A stretch of DNA of 64,000 bases from Ciborinia camelliae (Eukaryota > Ascomycota > Leotiomycetes > Helotiales > Sclerotiniaceae). Shown in pieces: positions 1-12,683 of the stretch. The stretch covers positions 1,404,999-1,468,998 of the forward strand of contig JANPYM010000001.1 in the NCBI GenBank assembly GCA_025890175.1, read 5' to 3'. Both the position numbers and the translations under genes were made by a program. The first letter of the stretch is position 1. Each line of letters opens with the position of its first letter. The notes under the pieces were generated by a model. That model did no database searches. It saw only the letters and a list, made by a program, of their open reading frames with translations, and was not told the DNA's origin.

Positions 1-3000
1 GAAGTTTTTATTTCAATATTTGCTTTATTGTTTAATTCTAAAATTTTCAATTCAAAATTTTTGTTATTACTTATTTATATAATATTCTTTTTTCGATTTT
101 TATTGAAAATAGAAATTTTTGTTTTAATCTCTATTATTTGAATAAAAATTTCAATTATAGATTTTAATAACAATATAAATAACATTTGTTTATAAATCTC
201 GAAATCAAAAAATTATGATATTGTAAATAATCTTATACCCTATAAATAATTTATAATAATTTTTTTTAGGCTATTTATATAATTTTTTATTGAAAATAAT
301 ATTTAATATCCCTTACAATCCTAATAACGATTTTCGAATTTATAAATTAATTATTTTTTTTTTAATTATTTTATTTATATTAAAAATATTGAAATATTAA
401 ATATAATCTAAATTCGAAATATATATTTTTAATTAAATATTTATTAATATATAATTTATAAAAATATTAATTTTTTTTTTATCCATTAATTTATTATATT
501 AATTATAAACTAATAATATTTTTAAATTTATATAAATATAATATTTATTTTTTTAAATATAAATATAATTAATACTAAACTTTTTCTTTATATAAATCTT
601 TTCTAATAATATAATAACATTTTTTAATTTTAAACTTTTTATAATTTTATTACAAATATAAATTATTATTTTTAAGGTTTTATCCCAAAATTCTATTAAT
701 ATATTAATATTTATTATATTCATATATATTCCTTTCTTTAATATTTAAATATTTTATTTAATTAATCTATTTTAATATAATATTATTATTGTTATATATT
801 ATAATTAAATATTATTTTTTTTTTTTTAATTTTTTATAATTTTTTTAAACTTAAAAATATTATTTAATTTATAAACTTTTAATTTTTTTTTGATTTATAA
901 TTTTTTATCTTTTTTAAATTATTATAATTTTTTGATTATTATATTTTTAATTGGTATTAATTACAAAAATATTTATTTTAATTAATTATTTATAATTTTT
1001 AAAAAATATTTATTTTTTTAAAAAAATATTAAAAATAAATTTATAATATTAAAAAAAATCAATATAAACATTTTATTTATATATTTTATTAATATTTTAT
1101 TAATTTTATTTTTTATCTTAATAATATTACAAATTTTATATAATTTTTTATTATTTAAAATTTTGATTTTTTATTTTAATATAATTATTTTATAAAGATT
1201 TTTAATAACTTTAAATTTAAAATAACTTAAATATTAATATATAAAATAATAAAACTAATATTAGTTTTTAATTATTATATTATTAATTTCTAATTTATTT
1301 AGATTTATAATATTTAAATTATAATAAAAAGCGTTAATTAATATTTTAATAATATTTTTTTATTTTAATTAATAATTAATAAATATTATTAAGATTAATA
1401 TATATTTCTTAAAATTTTTAATAATATATTTTATAATATAAAATTTATTTTTTTATTTTATATAAATAATTATTTTATTTTTTTTTTTAAAATTTATATT
1501 TATAAAATTAAATAATTCAATTAATTTATTATTATAATAAATCTTTTATTCTAATAACAAATTAATCCTAAAATTAAATATATATAAAATATTCGAAAAT
1601 AAATCATTTAAATTATTTTGATAAATTATTTTAATAATTCTAATATATTTAATAAATAATATTTTTTTTTTAATTTATATAAATATATATTTAATATATA
1701 TTAATTTCTTTTTAAATAAATTACAATTATTAATTATATTTAAAAATACAATTATATTTATAATTTAAATAAACAATAATATTTTATTAATAACTTTTTT
1801 TGTAAATAAAATAAATTTCGATTTAATATTAAATTCAAAATTATTACTAAAGCTAAAAAAAGAATTCGATTTATTATAATAAACTATATTAATATAATTT
1901 TTATACTTTTGATTTTTTAAATGTTTCGAATTTTTGAAAATCCTAAAATCCTTATATTTTTAATTAAATAATATTTTTTTTTTATTATATCAAAATTTTT
2001 GTTTATATATTATAATTTTATTTTAGAAAAAACAATTATAAATAAAATAAATAAAGTTATTATAACAAAAACATTCTGCAAATAATAATTTAATATTAAA
2101 ATAAAACTTAAAGTATACACAATTATATTATAATTAAACTATACCTTAATCTTTATAACCCCAATTGTATATAATATAAACCTACTTTTTTTTTTAATTA
2201 TAATTAATTTTATAAAAAATCTAAATTTTTTTAATAATAAAAATAATAATTTAAATTTGAAAAACTTAAATCATAATATTATATTTCGTTAAAAATATAT
2301 TAATAAAAATTTAATACAATAATATATTATTTTAAATATTTTTAAATTTAAATATAATAATAAATAATTTATAATAATAATTTTTAAATTTATTTTAAAT
2401 AATTTTAATTTTAATATTATTTATATATTAAAATTTATAATTAATAAAATTAAAAATAACAATATTACGAATTAATATTAATTTTATAAATTTATTAAAT
2501 CAAATATATTTTTATTATAAATATTTTTAAATTTTTTTAAAAATATTATATTTTTTAATAATATTTTTATTATTTTTATTAATATAAATAAAAAAAAAAT
2601 TTTTAATCTTAACCTTAAATTTATTATAAAAATCGATTTTTTTGAAATTATAAAATTTTTTTAATACAATATTTTTTATTTTGATTAATATAATATTATT
2701 ATTTATTATAGAAATATTATTAACAATTATAGTTTATTTGAAAAACTTTATAAAAATTTTTATTATATATAAAATTTAGCAATATTATTTTTAAATTTTT
2801 TTAATAATTATAAAGAATTCATTTTTATAGAATTAAGTTTTAATTTATTGAAATTAAACAATATAATTATTTTAATCGAAAATAAAAAGTTGTTTTAATA
2901 AAAAATTATTATTATTTTTATTATTATTTATAATAAATATACAATTATATAAATTAAAATAAAATTAATTGATATAAAAAAAAGAAAATATAGATTATAT

Positions 3001-3490
3001 TAAAAATCGGATTTATATTTAAAAAAAAAGTATAAAAATAAAATTTAAGGTTTTATAAAAATTTGTAGGGTTTAAGAATACAAATATTTATAAATAAAAA
3101 ATATTTTATTTTATAAAATAATTTTTAAGATATAAATATATATAATAAATAAAAATTTGTTTTTTTACAAATAAAATTAATTTAATTTTTTTTTTTTTAA
3201 ATCTTTAATTTCAATATTAAAAAACGTTTTTCGATTATTATAATATAACTTTTTTATTATATTACAAATTTTAGTTTTGTAATTATAAATATATAATTTT
3301 TTTATTGTAAATCTAACAATTATATACAATTTTTTTATTACATTGCAATTTTGTTATTATAATAAACCAAAAAATAATATATTTTTATTTAGTATTAGGC
3401 TTTATAATTTATTAATTATATATCCTAAAATAATTAATAATATAATAAAAAGAAAGTATTGGGATAAAATATAGTATATTGATTTAATTA
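1..3490. other. Extremely AT-rich gene-free block (RIP-like)
   Basis: Almost only A and T, with long T or A runs and very few CpG, CpA or GC-rich words. No open frame of useful length is visible on either strand. The composition changes abruptly near 3490. This is what heavily RIP-mutated transposon relics, or an AT-rich centromeric or subtelomeric isochore, look like in ascomycetes. I cannot identify an original element. The window begins inside it, so its real size is unknown. Confidence 0.85.
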
Positions 3491-3638
3491 AGGAGTATAT
3501 ATTTGGTGGCAGTCCAGCTGCCTTTATATACTACTCCCCCATACCCTATGCGGTATAGCTTACCACGTGATCCCTGATCATGTGACCGGAAACCATGTGA
3601 CCTGATTCCTCAATATATATACATATATACATATATAC

Positions 3639-3669
<31 letters not shown>

Positions 3670-3694
3670 CATATATACATATATACATATATAT

Positions 3695-3725
<31 letters not shown>

Positions 3726-3752
3726 CATACATACATACATACATATATATAG
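3491..3752. repeat. Boundary sequence followed by (TA)/(TACA) microsatellite
   Basis: Normal-composition DNA starts with a short inverted repeat (GGCAG...CTGCC near 3508-3522). Two nearby GTGA/GTGACC words follow (about 3566-3602). From about 3613 to 3745 the sequence is a mixed TATA/TACATATACA microsatellite. The six-frame reading through it is only a Tyr/Ile/Met/Cys repeat and is not a gene. Confidence 0.75.
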
Positions 3753-4784
3753 AGTATAATGTAATTACTTTAAATAAGGTATTCAAAGGAGGTTTTCAAG
3801 TGTTATCGACGTCATTTTAATGGATAAATACCTAGGTATGCTCATGTTTTTGGATGTATATCCATACTACATCCATATTTACACACAGTATTCATAAAAA
3901 CCTTCAATCATCCAAGCTGTCTCCCATCTAACCTATCGGTCTACGATATCTTTATCCTCCCTACACATTCATTCATTCATTTGCTTCATGGTAGCTCTTT
4001 ATTGAGACGAGTCCGGAGACTGGCAGAGGGCGGTTTATAGGTGGGGCGGGGCAGGGGAGGGGAGGGGGATGGGTGCTTATAGGTAGGTGGTTGGAGTTAT
4101 ATATAGTTGTTTAACTTTGGGAATGTAAAAGAAAGGGAGGAGGAAAAGATAGTAGGAGACTAGGAGACTAGGAGACTAGGAGACTAGGAGACTAGGAGAC
4201 TAGGAGACTAGGAGACTAGGAGACTAGGAGACTAGGAGACTAGGAGTGGAATATGATACGATATGCCTGAATAAATAAAATTGATATCTCTCTATCCCTC
4301 CATCTATCTCTCTAAATAAATATAAATAAATAAATAAATAAATAAATAAAAATAAAAATTGGATTAATAAAAAAGGAAATTGAAAATGAAAGAGAAAGAG
4401 AAAGAGAAAGAAAAGATGAGACAAGATTAAAATTTGAAGAGAGAAAAAAAAGAATTTTCTTGTCAGATGTTGAAGTCTGGTATTTCCTTCTTTCTTTCTT
4501 TCTGATGTTACCCCCCCCCTTCCCCCAAAAACCCCCCGAAAAGCTAAAGCCAAAAAGCCTTGAACTTCTTTTACGTTCTGAGATGAAGAAGGATTTTTTT
4601 GAGTATCTCCGACACCAGGAATTAAGGGTGTCTGTTAATCCTTGATACTATAATTAACTCAGCATCAACCCGACCGCCCCCAGCTCGCAGCGCTATATCT
4701 TTCTCCTCCCACCCACGCAGACCAAACCCAAACCCACACCCAAACCGCAAAAAGAAAACCCTCATCCAACCCCCCATCTCCACC
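3753..4784. other. Intergenic, simple repeats only
   Basis: No gene is supported. It contains the 8-nt tandem array described separately (4148-4246), an AAAT microsatellite at about 4316-4355, a GA-rich tract at about 4385-4450 and a C-run near 4510. The last part is the 3' flank of the ferritin-like gene. Open frames here read through these repeats. Confidence 0.6.
4148..4246. repeat. 8-nt tandem repeat, about 12 copies of TAGGAGAC
   Basis: A nearly perfect minisatellite with unit TAGGAGAC runs from about 4151 to 4246 with almost no variation between copies. That implies recent expansion. It lies between the AT-rich block and the first gene. Confidence 0.9.
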
Positions 4785-6085
4785 CTAAGAAATCTGCAAA
4801 ACCAACGGTCCCGCCACCGTAAACTCATCCTTCAACACCCCACTCCCGGGCATCTGACTCGCCAAATTCAAATACGTATCCCCCGCCAACCCCTGCGGCA
4901 CTTTACAAGCGCCACTCTCCAAACTGGCAAAAGCCGTCCCACCAGTTTGTCCGCCATTAGTAAACGCACACGCCGTAGCTCCCTGCGCAGCGGTACTCAC
5001 CTGCAACATCGAACCCGCCGTGACGGCTTCCTTAGACGAAGTCATGGTCAAGACGGGAAAAGCCGAGACGGCGAGATTCGAACCCTGAGGACACGATTGG
5101 ATAAATGGTGCGGCGAGCGAAAATACATTGCGGATTCCTAGGGGAGTATCGAATGCCGAGGGCACGGCTGCAACCTTCGAGGCCGTTCGTATGAAGGTTT
5201 GATGACGACTTTCCACCGTGACGATCTCGGCTGCGACGGTTAAGATCGCTTTATTGTTGATTAATGGGGCCGCGCCTAAATAGGCGCTCACGCCAATATT
5301 TTCTAGAACACTGGCCGTGGCGACCATATTTTGCGCCGTGGTGAAGTTGAAGTTGTAGGTGCATGGAGCGACGGGTTGAGTGCCCGCGGCCGAGATGGCC
5401 GTCATGAGGGTGGTTACGTGGGTTGCTTCGGTTCTGCCGACCATTTTGAGATTCATGATATCTTGAGCTGTTAATCCGAGAGCTGCGAAGTCTGAATCGG
5501 GGAATTTGGCGAATCCTTGTTGGTAGAATGCTGTTTCGAGATTTTCGAGTGTGAGAGCGCTGGGAAATGTTAGTTGGTGTTTTTTATTACACGATTATTG
5601 GTGGAAGAGAGTGGGAATTGAATAGAATTGAAAAGAGTGGTAAAACACAAGTTGCGCCCCCATGGTGAAGAGAGCAGAACGAAAGGGATGACGCTCCGTT
5701 AGGCCACTGCCAAAAGGCAAAGCATTTAAATTGGTAGAAAACCATCAAGCTTAGCGAGCCAAGGGAGTTTAGGGGTTTCCCCCCATAACCAAGAACTCCG
5801 CTCCGCTAGCCCTCCGGGGGCCACTGCCGTGGAGGCCTCTTCACTCCGTTCTACCAGTCACACACAAAAGAAAAAGGGAGTAATAATAAGAAATCAACGC
5901 ATAACATACTATTGCAAAATATCCACATCCGTCAAATTAGCCGGGAGTCCCGTAGCCGTAACCTGACGTTCCAGAATCTCATACATCTTCAATGCTCTCT
6001 CATTAAGTTTTGGTAATGCCGGAAGACCTGATGCTATAGTCGCGAATCCTACTACCGCTCTCATGATCTGTTTTAATCCGGGCAT
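4785..6085 (-). CDS. Ferritin-like domain secreted protein (Rds1/desiccation-related type)
   Basis: Two exons on the minus strand: 6085-5910 and 5559-4785, 951 nt in total, 316 aa. The start ATG at 6085 is followed by a hydrophobic stretch (residues about 8-25) that looks like a signal peptide. The junction restores the motif LQYALTLENLETAFYQQGF, typical of the ferritin-like fold (Pfam Ferritin_2, PF13668), with Glu residues in helix 1. Further family signatures are EATHVTTL in helix 2 and the phrase CTYNFNF. The C-terminal third is Ala/Gly/Ser-rich and ends LVLQIS. Family members are secreted or stress-associated fungal proteins; metal binding is assumed, not shown. The 350-nt intron is unusually long and holds a GC-rich insertion-like segment, listed separately. 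Confidence 0.85.
5640..5870. mobile_element. GC-rich insertion-like segment inside the ferritin-gene intron
   Basis: This intron is about five times longer than most others in the window, and the excess is a GC-rich block. It has short palindromes, for example CCACTGCCGTGG (about 5821-5833) and CCTCCGGGGG. The words GGCCACTGCC and CTCCGCTCCGC also recur. It has no coding potential. The look resembles mobile GC clusters of fungal mitochondrial genomes or a small non-autonomous element. The ends are approximate and no target duplication was established. Confidence 0.35.
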
Positions 6086-8201
6086 TTTGCTTGATGGTGA
6101 AGTTCGAAGTTCGAAGATGGAGTTGAGTTGAATAGAAATATAAATAAACGTATGGATGAATGCAAAAAGACCACCTGTAGCCCTAGCAATAGTATTACTA
6201 CCACGTATAAAAAATTAAAACAAAATAAGATAATAAATTATATAGAATAAAATTATCGAATGAATGAATAAATATCCAAATAAAAGAAAAGCGAACCAGC
6301 ACTTGAGAAATTAGATAGAAAAGGAAGAAAGAGAAAGGCGAAAAAGAACTCGAGTCATCAAAGGAGAGAGAGAATATATATATAAACCCTCCCACGAATA
6401 ATAGGATCCTCATCTACGATATAAAAACCAAAATCAACAACCCCCCCCCCCCAGCAAAATCATCGATCCCAAGAAAACTGACAGGTCAGGTCAGGAAAAG
6501 TAGCTTACCCACCCACCTAGTAGTAGAATAAGCTTCAAACCACCTCCATCCATCCATCTAGTACCAATCCGATACTCACGGATCTGTAACCCACCGATCT
6601 GATACTCAACCATGGACATGGATGCGCTTAGCGTCCTTCAATCCATCAGCATGTTTCAACTCCCACTTCCCAAAACGGTCGCTAGACCCCCGGTCCCGGG
6701 AGAAGGAGGATGCATGGAAAGATCTAGATCCGAGCCTCATGTTGAGTCATTTATCTCTATCTCTATCTAGATTAGTAGATGGGTAGGTAGGTACCGTAGA
6801 TGTTTCCGTTTCTATTTAGCCCTTTCAGCTTCATATTCATCTTCGCCATGCATAACCGCTCCGTTCCTAGTCCCGAGGTCATAATGAACCAACCCATGAA
6901 CACCCCCCCCAAAAAGATTAACACACCCAATCAACATTAACAATCTTCCCAAATACAGTTTATGAAATAAGTTTATAATTCCATTTCATGATTGACACCC
7001 CAGAAATCCCAGGAATCAAAGGAAAAGGAAGAGGAAGATGATCCATCCGTTCGGTTATGGATTGTCCCGTCCCACGAGGGGGTATCAGATGCGTTTCAAA
7101 TATCCATGTCAAATATGTCGAAGATGTCCAGGATCCCGATCCCTGATCTATAACATCGCATCGCATCACATCGCATCACATCGCATCATACCCATCATAT
7201 ATCATACCCATCATCCGAGAACCATTCCTTTCCTTTCATCATCACCATCTTTTGCGCCAGCCGAGAAGAGTCTTTTCCATTCCATCTCATCCCATTCCCT
7301 TCCCTTCCATTCTATGCAATCCCCCCCCAATCCCCTTCCTTCTCAACCCAGCCTTATCAGCCTCGACCCTCCTCTCCCCCTCTCCCCCTCTCCCCCAATA
7401 ATCCCATCACGCTGTCCCGTCACGCTGGTTGATATCATCATCATCATAACCATCATCATCACACACAATCATCACACACAAGATTCCCATCATAATTAGT
7501 ACAAAGAAGGCGGTGACGCATAACTTAAACCCCCTCTTCCAACCCTCCCTCTCACTCTCCCTCCCCACCCCCCTACCAGCAGAACCATCAACAACCTTCT
7601 TAGAGACAAGAACTGCCCCGGGGCCTACAATCATAAAGATAATGATAATTTTTTCCTTTTTTTTCTTATTTCTTTGAGCTAGGTACCTACCTACATAGGT
7701 ACACACACTATAAATGCACGGAATACAGAAAAAAAAGCAAGTGAAAATGCAAAGGAAACATATTCGACCCTGAATCCCTCTCCCCCCACTCTCATCCATC
7801 CATATATCATCTTCCGAATTAAAATGTTACACTTTCTTTTGACTCATCCTATTCCCTTTCAATTGTTCCTTTCATTCACATTCGCGCGCATTTCACTTTT
7901 CATTGCATTTAAAACTTAACACCCATTTCATCCTCCTCAATAATTCTTCATCCGTCCCTTTAATTCACCTTCAATATCCCAGTTCAAGTCCTATTCATCA
8001 ATATGACAATCTGATAATAAAAAGAATTTCAAAAGAAATTCTTGGACGATATTATCGATGACAGGACCATAAATCAATATAACTTCCTCTGAGAAACTTC
8101 ATAACTCATGGAATGTATTAATCTTGGTAAAGGGTCGAGTAAATCCGACATTATACCAAAACCTCAAAACTATTGGGTGAGATGATCCGTTGAAATGACA
8201 T
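6086..8201. other. Intergenic, low-complexity
   Basis: Upstream flank of the ferritin-like gene and downstream flank of SSD1. It contains C-runs near 6443 and 6903, ATCGCATCAC-type repeats at about 7155-7190, and CT-rich and CATCAT tracts at 7200-7480. Open frames here (for example 7038-7499 and 7407-7799) are composed of these repeats. No gene is supported. Confidence 0.6.
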
Positions 8202-11200
8202 TTAGAGTGCGTAAGGGTTAAGAGATCTGATCGTGAGACATCTATAATTTTATTAGTTGGTTTCAAGTCAGAAATGAAGTAAAAGGTAAGCATACGGTGG
8301 ACTCTTGGTAAGATCAGTCTTCAAAATAACCGGTACTCTTGTCATTTCCTTAACATCTTGAATATATTCACCATTTTCCTCACGTAGGGTGAAATGCTTC
8401 AAGTACTTCTCCTTAGCACTAAGCTTAGCTTCAACAAGTTCACTAATTGGTACCTTTGAATCGGAACGAGTTCGGTGAAGGTTGCTACCAGCTGACATTG
8501 AGTTCTTGCTTGGCGATGGTGGGACACTTTGAGTTGGTCGTTCAGCAAGAGAAACACCAGCAACACTACCAGCGATATCAGAAGCATCATCATCATCATC
8601 GAACAATGCATCAACATCATCAGTTGAGATGGTACCTGTCTCCATTGCCTTTCGTTGAGCTTCTTCATGCTCCTTCTTGGCTCTCTCGGCAACAGCGGCT
8701 TGCTTGGCAGCAGCGGCAGCGTTGGTAGCTCTTTGAGATGCACCAGCCTTTGGACGTTCATCCTCTGGAACATATGCGGATGATGGTACACCCTTCTCCC
8801 AGTACAATTCAAGAACTCTCTCATTCTTTCGGAATTCGGCCTTCTTGAGAGGAAGTTGATCGCAATGAACTCTCTTCTCGAAACCAAATTCTGGAATGAG
8901 AACATCGAAAGCAGATTCGTAAACGCAAACGACAATACCCTCACTGATAAGTTCACCACCAGCTTCTTCACGCTTTCTATCCATAATCCTACATGACTCA
9001 ATATGAACACTTTGTTCTTGAGCATTTTGGGATGAATCCTTCTTTGTGTTGCATGATTCGGTTGTCTTAACAAGAGTTTCAATATCCTCATTGTATTCAA
9101 TCTTGCCTTGAGAAAGAACAGCCTCGAGTTGTCGATGAACAACCAAATCCGCATAACGACGAGATGGATTGGTGAAATGAGTATATAATGGTAAGTTGAG
9201 GGCGTAATGAGGGTAAAGGTGTTGTGGAGTCTTTCCAGCGATGAAATACTTGGCACGATGCATGGATTTAACCAAGAGGGTTTCCATACCCTTACGAATA
9301 TTGGTATCATCAACCTTGAAAAGACTGTTTTGAAGACGCCCACTGCTTGAAGTGTCAATCTCATAACCAATCTTGTTCATGCGATCGGAAAATGTTTGAA
9401 GACGTCTTGGGTTTGGTGGACTTTGTCGACGAAGGAGTGCTTTTTCTGGAAGACCTTGATATATCTTTTGTGCGACGTAAGAGTTGGCCTTGTTCATCAA
9501 CTCCTCGATCAATTCATGAGATGAGGTAGAATCAAAGATATTCTGTTCAACTGGAACATTCTCATCATCCAATTGATAAACAAGTCTCAATGGTGCAATA
9601 GTCTCTCCATCCGATCCAAGGCGGGATTCACGGAATTTTTGAGCGATGGCCTAGAAGGGTTAGCAAATTATCAGAAACGAGGTATGATGAAGACTCACAT
9701 TGAGGATTTGAATATCCTTAACTTCAGCACCCTCTAGTTTGACATCAGTCTGACCAGAAAGTACAGCATCAACATCCTTATATGTCAACTTTCCACCACT
9801 CTTGATGATACTCTTTCCGACCCATGTCTCATCCTCAAATACGGTACCGGTTTGAGCGTTAACCTTGAAAACGACTGAGACAGTAAGACGATCTTGACCT
9901 GGAATCAAAGAGCAAATGTCCGAGGCAATCTTTGGTGGCAACATAGCACAAGATCTGTTCATCAAGTAAACAGCAGTTCCACGCTTGCGAGCCTCTCTGT
10001 CCACTAGAGAGTTTGCCTTGATGAAATGAGCAACATCAGCAATGTGAATACCAATTTCAATCTTTCCATCATCTTGGGTCTTCACGTGAATAGCATCATC
10101 AAGCTCATTAGCACCATTTGGATCAATGGTAAAGGTCTTCTCCTCCCTGAAATCACGTCTGGTAGAGATAGAAGTTTCGTCTTCCTTTTCCAAAGACCAA
10201 TCATCAAGACCAACACTACGTGTGACAGCATCCGAGAATTCATCAGAAGCAAAGTTGTTGTCACGAAGTAGAGCATCAGTCTCAACCTTCAATTCACCCA
10301 TCTTTCCAAGTTGCTCAACAAGAGTACCGAATGGATGAAGGGAAGTGATTGGCCATCTCTTGATGCAAGCAACAAAAATACGATCGGCATAATCTTGATG
10401 CTTCTCAACGAAATCGCGTGGGGCTTGTTCGGTAGGGATAGCGATTAAAGGAACACGCTTATCGGTAGGTTTGAACCAAACAATCTTTGGCTTATCTTGT
10501 TGACGTTGTTCTTGATGACGACCTGAATTTCCATCACGAGCTAGACGTTCAGCATCTTGCTTCTCCTTGGTAGCTTGACTAGAAGGTCTGAGAAGACCAA
10601 GAGTACCGGAGAACATTTGTCCGGCGACACGTTCAATGACTGCGACAATGTGACCAGCGTAAAGTGGCTTCTGCTCATCATTGACTTCCTCTTCTTCAAC
10701 AAGCAAAAGACTTTGACCCTCAACTTCAACATCATCATTCTTCTTTTGAGTTGGTCGTTGTCTCAAACTTCCACGTCTTCTGATTCCACCATCTTGGTTT
10801 TGATCAGCTCCGTTTGTGGAATTATCGCGATGGTGACTTCGATCATTGTTTCCATTGCTCGATCCACCGGTTCTAGTGTCAGTGATGTCCTTGCGCTTCT
10901 TCTTCTCTTCCTTCTCACGCTTTTGTCCCCAAACCTCATCAACATCCAATAATTCAACAGCGACAAGATCTCCTTCCAAAGCACGGTTACGATCCTTGCT
11001 ACCGCAAATGAAAATATCGGCATCGATTAAACCATCTTGGGTGGTGACGTAAGCATCGGAACGATTCTTCTTGTTAACTCTCAAGATACCCGAAACGAGC
11101 TGACCATCGCCAAGAAGAGCAGGAAGGGTAGCTTGGGGAAGATAAGGGGTGAACAACGTTTTACGTTGTTGCTGTTGCTGTTGACCATTAAGCTGTGGAG

Positions 11201-12683
11201 CATGCTGACTGCTTTGAAGACCCCCCATCTGAGCAGCTTGTAATGCTTGAAGTTGATTGATCTGCAAAGGATTCAATTGTTGACCAGGGAATAAACCTTG
11301 AGGGATGATCACCTGTCCCTGAGGAAGTTGAATCAATTGAGGTTGACCTTGGTATTGAAATCCACCGATGTTGCTCATGGATTGATTAATAGATCCACGA
11401 TTACGATGTCCTGGTTGGAAACCACCTTGGTTTTGTTGACCTTGGAAGTTACCCATTTGTGGTTGTGGATCTTGAGGAGCCGCATTTTGAGGTACTTGAT
11501 TTCTCCAATTACCATCAAAGTTTCGAGAAGAGTTACGAGCATGTCCAACTTGAGCGCTGTTTCTTCTTGTAAAGTCATTGTTTTGACCAGCGCCATTATC
11601 TGTAGATCCTTGTGTTGATGGGAATTGAAATGAGCCACCGCCTCGTTGAGATGATCCACCTCTAGCATTTTGACCACTTCCAACAGCCATACTTTGACTT
11701 CTACCATGACCACCACGACCACCACGCATGGAAGAGCCGGTAGATAAATGATTGCCGAAAGTTTGTGCAGGTTTATCATCTGAAGGGCTGACATTATCTC
11801 CACTGTCACCAGTTGATGTAGCACCACCTGCACCAGGAACAGGAAATTGAAATCCAGAAGTATTTCTCTTCTGTTGTGCGAGTTCAGCTGCCTTTTTGGC
11901 TTCTGGCAATGCAAGAGAATGACGTCTTTGATGACCACTACCTGTTGGTCCACCACCGCGACCACCTCTCATAGATTGATTCTCACCACGACTATTATTT
12001 GAACCAAAATCTTGAGTATAACCTTGACCAGATGCACCTGAAGATGGAGCAGGTGGTGGACCTGCCATGGTCATACCCATATTTGGAACTGCCGATTGAT
12101 TACGACGATGTGAAAGTGGTTGTGTTGGAGCTCCCATCGGTACATTCATCTGCTGTGGTTGTAATTGATTGGAAAACTGAAATGCATTTTGATTTTGCAT
12201 TTGATGTTGCTGTAAAGGATTGAAACCTTGACCGGGACCAGCAAGGTGTTGATTGGGAATGATTCCCATGTTGACATATTGTTGATGGGTAGCTTGAATC
12301 TGTTGTTGCTGTTGTTGCAAGAGCTCGATTTGTTGCTGAATAGCCAATTGTTCCACTGTGAAGAGAAGGTATGATTAGCATATTGTATTGAGATTGTTGT
12401 GGAATGATTTCGTGATGAGTTCTACCGTGAAAGTAGCCATGCATGCAGTGATTTAATGCTTTTCATTCTGACGTTGTCGGTTCCCGGGTTCCGAACATAT
12501 GTCACTGAATTCCGAAGAGTGGGAAGAACAAAAAGATGGTGACAACTTACTACCAGGAGTAGAGAACATACTCATCAGCGGGGTGAGGTCTGAAGGACTT
12601 CTACGATGCGCAATATGTAATCTTCGACCAGTTGGACCAGGTACACCACCTTGAGGTTGACCTTGCTGTTGTTGCTCCATCAT
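8202..12683 (-). CDS. ssd1: SSD1-like RNA-binding protein (RNase II-like, predicted inactive)
   Basis: Four exons on the minus strand: 12683-12551, 12355-9699, 9650-8296 and 8241-8202, 4185 nt, 1394 aa. The N-terminal 400 residues are Gln/Asn/Gly-rich with RGG-type patches (MRGGRGG). About residue 190 is HQRRHS, a perfect HxRRxS site of the NDR/LATS kinases (Cbk1/COT1) known to regulate Ssd1. Cold-shock-like segments follow (LFTPYLPQATLPALL), then the RNB domain (TIDPNGANELDDAIH, IGIHIADVAHFI). One catalytic-loop acid is Glu where active RNase II/Dis3 enzymes have Asp, as fits Ssd1 proteins that bind rather than cut RNA. The last exon supplies only the conserved tail CLTIRSLNPYAL. Ssd1 binds mRNAs for cell-wall proteins and controls their translation and localisation. 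The ATG at 12683 is followed directly by a second ATG codon. Confidence 0.95.

Noticed and set aside
4148..4246. Possible CRISPR-like regular repeat
   Set aside because: The repeats are contiguous 8-mers without spacers, a minisatellite in a eukaryotic genome.
5075..5100. B-box-like GGTTCGAATC suggesting a tRNA
   Set aside because: No acceptor, D or anticodon arms can be drawn, and it lies inside the ferritin-like coding sequence.
7038..7799. Overlapping 153- and 130-codon frames on opposite strands
   Set aside because: Both are produced by CATC/TCCC low-complexity tracts; there is no recognisable protein.
8399..9370. 323-codon frame overlapping SSD1 on the same strand
   Set aside because: A shadow of the SSD1 coding exon in another frame; the SSD1 frame has full domain support.
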